A model generated the notes under the pieces. That model was not told the DNA's origin and ran no database searches. It worked only from the letters and a program-made list of their open reading frames with translations. A DNA stretch of 6,209 nucleotides from Acidobacteriota bacterium (GTDB lineage: Bacteria > Acidobacteriota > Blastocatellia > Pyrinomonadales > Pyrinomonadaceae), in NCBI GenBank assembly GCA_963169175.1, contig CAUJFK010000066.1:1-6209 (forward strand), given 5' to 3'. Every line of letters begins with the position of its first letter. Within the stretch, counting starts at the first letter, position 1. Below, piece after piece: positions 5,214 through 6,209 of the stretch. Position numbers and translations under genes: made by a program.

Positions 5214-6209
5214 GATATCGCGTTGCTTTGTCCAATATTAACTTTTTCTTCGAATCCGTGGCAGCGTAGGGTACTGAAACGTGTCAGAAACTCGTCCCAA
5301 TCCTTCAATGCCCGTTCTACCTGTACCAAATGCTGCTCGCGTTTATTCCGATGTTTCTTTCGTAATTCGACGGGCAGGGGTTCAAGCAGGCCGAAGGTTA
5401 TATTAACGGGCTGAAAATTCTTTGTCTCGACATTTGAAACATAACGGCACAGGGCTCCGATGGCCGATGTCGGCGGCGCCGTCAGCATTTGCTGACCCTG
5501 AAGGACGCGAACCGCGTTCAACCCGGCAAGCCAGCCGGTCGCGACCGATTCGACATAGCCTTCGACGCCGGTGATCTGTCCGGCAAAGAACAAACGCGGA
5601 TTCGACCGTGTGGCCAGCGTTTCGTTCAGTATCTTCGGCGAGTTGATGAAAGTGTTTCGGTGGATCTGACCAAATTGGAGAAAGTCTGCGTTTTGCAAGC
5701 CCGGTATTAGCCGCAGTACGCGTTCCTGTTCACCATATCGGAGATGATTCTGAAACCCGACAAATCCATATGCATCGGCCATCAAGTTTTCTTGCCGAAG
5801 CTGGACGCAGGCGTACGGCTCGGCCCCAGTTCGCGGGTCAGGCAGGCCTTTTGGCTTCATCGGGCCGAACCTGAGCGTGTCGACGCCGCGGCGGGCTATT
5901 TCCTCGATAGGCAAGCAGCTTTCGAACCATTGAGTTTCCTCGAACCTCTTTACCGGAACTGATCTTGCTTCGACCAACGCGTCATAAAATGTCTGATACT
6001 CCTCGCGCGACATTGGACAATTGATGTAATCATCGCCGCCCTTGCCGTACCGCGCCGCCTTAAAGGCTATCGACATATCTATTGAGTCAGCCGCAATGAT
6101 CGGCGCGATGGCATCGTAAAAATAAAGCTGATCGTCGCCGGAGAACCGCATTATATCGGCAGTAAGGGCATCCGAAGTGAGGGGGCCGGTGGCAACGAAC
6201 GTCGGAACG
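5210..6209 (-). CDS. trmFO: TrmFO, folate/FAD-dependent tRNA (uracil-54-C5)-methyltransferase (5' end outside window)
   Basis: The frame stays open to the window edge and begins VPTFVATGPLTSDAL, a conserved TrmFO segment, so the ATG at 6151 is internal. About 332 codons of a protein usually near 440 aa are visible; the N-terminal FAD-binding GxGxxG is missing. Visible are FYDAIAPI, DDYINCPM with the conserved Cys (codon 6017-6019, matching Cys226 of the B. subtilis enzyme), AYGFVGFQNHLRYGEQ, and the second FAD motif GQITGVEGYVESVATG (visible residues 210-225). TrmFO uses methylenetetrahydrofolate and FADH2 to make ribothymidine at position 54 of the tRNA T-loop, in the cytoplasm. The last 20 or so residues (TLRCHGFEEKVNIGQSNAIS) look poorly conserved, and GC falls towards the 3' end. 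Its TGA overlaps the ATG of the ParB-like gene by 4 bp. Confidence 0.95.
   Translation of the reverse strand, partial: VPTFVATGPLTSDALTADIMRFSGDDQLYFYDAIAPIIAADSIDMSIAFKAARYGKGGDDYINCPMSREEYQTFYDALVEARSVPVKRFEETQWFESCLPIEEIARRGVDTLRFGPMKPKGLPDPRTGAEPYACVQLRQENLMADAYGFVGFQNHLRYGEQERVLRLIPGLQNADFLQFGQIHRNTFINSPKILNETLATRSNPRLFFAGQITGVEGYVESVATGWLAGLNAVRVLQGQQMLTAPPTSAIGALCRYVSNVETKNFQPVNITFGLLEPLPVELRKKHRNKREQHLVQVERALKDWDEFLTRFSTLRCHGFEEKVNIGQSNAIS

Noticed and set aside
6149..6151. ATG as start of trmFO
   Set aside because: Conserved TrmFO sequence (VATGPLTSDAL) continues in frame upstream to the window edge, so the start lies outside.

Overview
The window most likely comes from an Acidobacteriota chromosome, probably class Blastocatellia. 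The strongest clue is a secreted von Willebrand A protein of the acidobacterial VWFA-related type (TIGR03436-like). GC content is moderate and varies between genes, Shine-Dalgarno sites are mostly weak or absent, and a small lipoprotein carries a DxDGDG motif. The assignment rests on recognition of families, not on a search.

Layout. On the + strand the left edge holds the last quarter of the ABC-F translation factor EttA (1-461). A short intergenic gap follows, with an unusual 7-bp-periodic AGC repeat (about 493-527) and a possible -10 box. Next is a lipoprotein of unknown function (567-1430). It converges with a long minus-strand block that reads right to left: trmFO (5' end outside the window), an 80-aa ParB/sulfiredoxin-like protein, a dual-specificity-type phosphatase, a TauE/SafE permease, the VWFA-related secreted protein and a XerC/D tyrosine recombinase. 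No gap without a gene exceeds about 160 bp. No RNA gene, CRISPR array or insertion sequence was seen.

How the genes relate. trmFO, the ParB-like gene and the phosphatase gene are joined by two successive 4-bp ATGA stop/start overlaps, so they are probably one translationally coupled unit; tauE starts 45 bp later and may share the transcript. In Bacillus and other bacteria trmFO lies directly upstream of xerC (topA-trmFO-xerC-hslVU). Here both genes keep their order and strand but are separated by about 2.8 kb of four accessory genes. The most promising little-described system is the ParB-like/phosphatase pair: the ParB-like gene is clearly lower in GC (about 44%) than the well-conserved part of trmFO, and the phosphatase has a non-standard P-loop. 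The rest is ordinary housekeeping (EttA, TrmFO, XerC) and cell-envelope or secreted functions.
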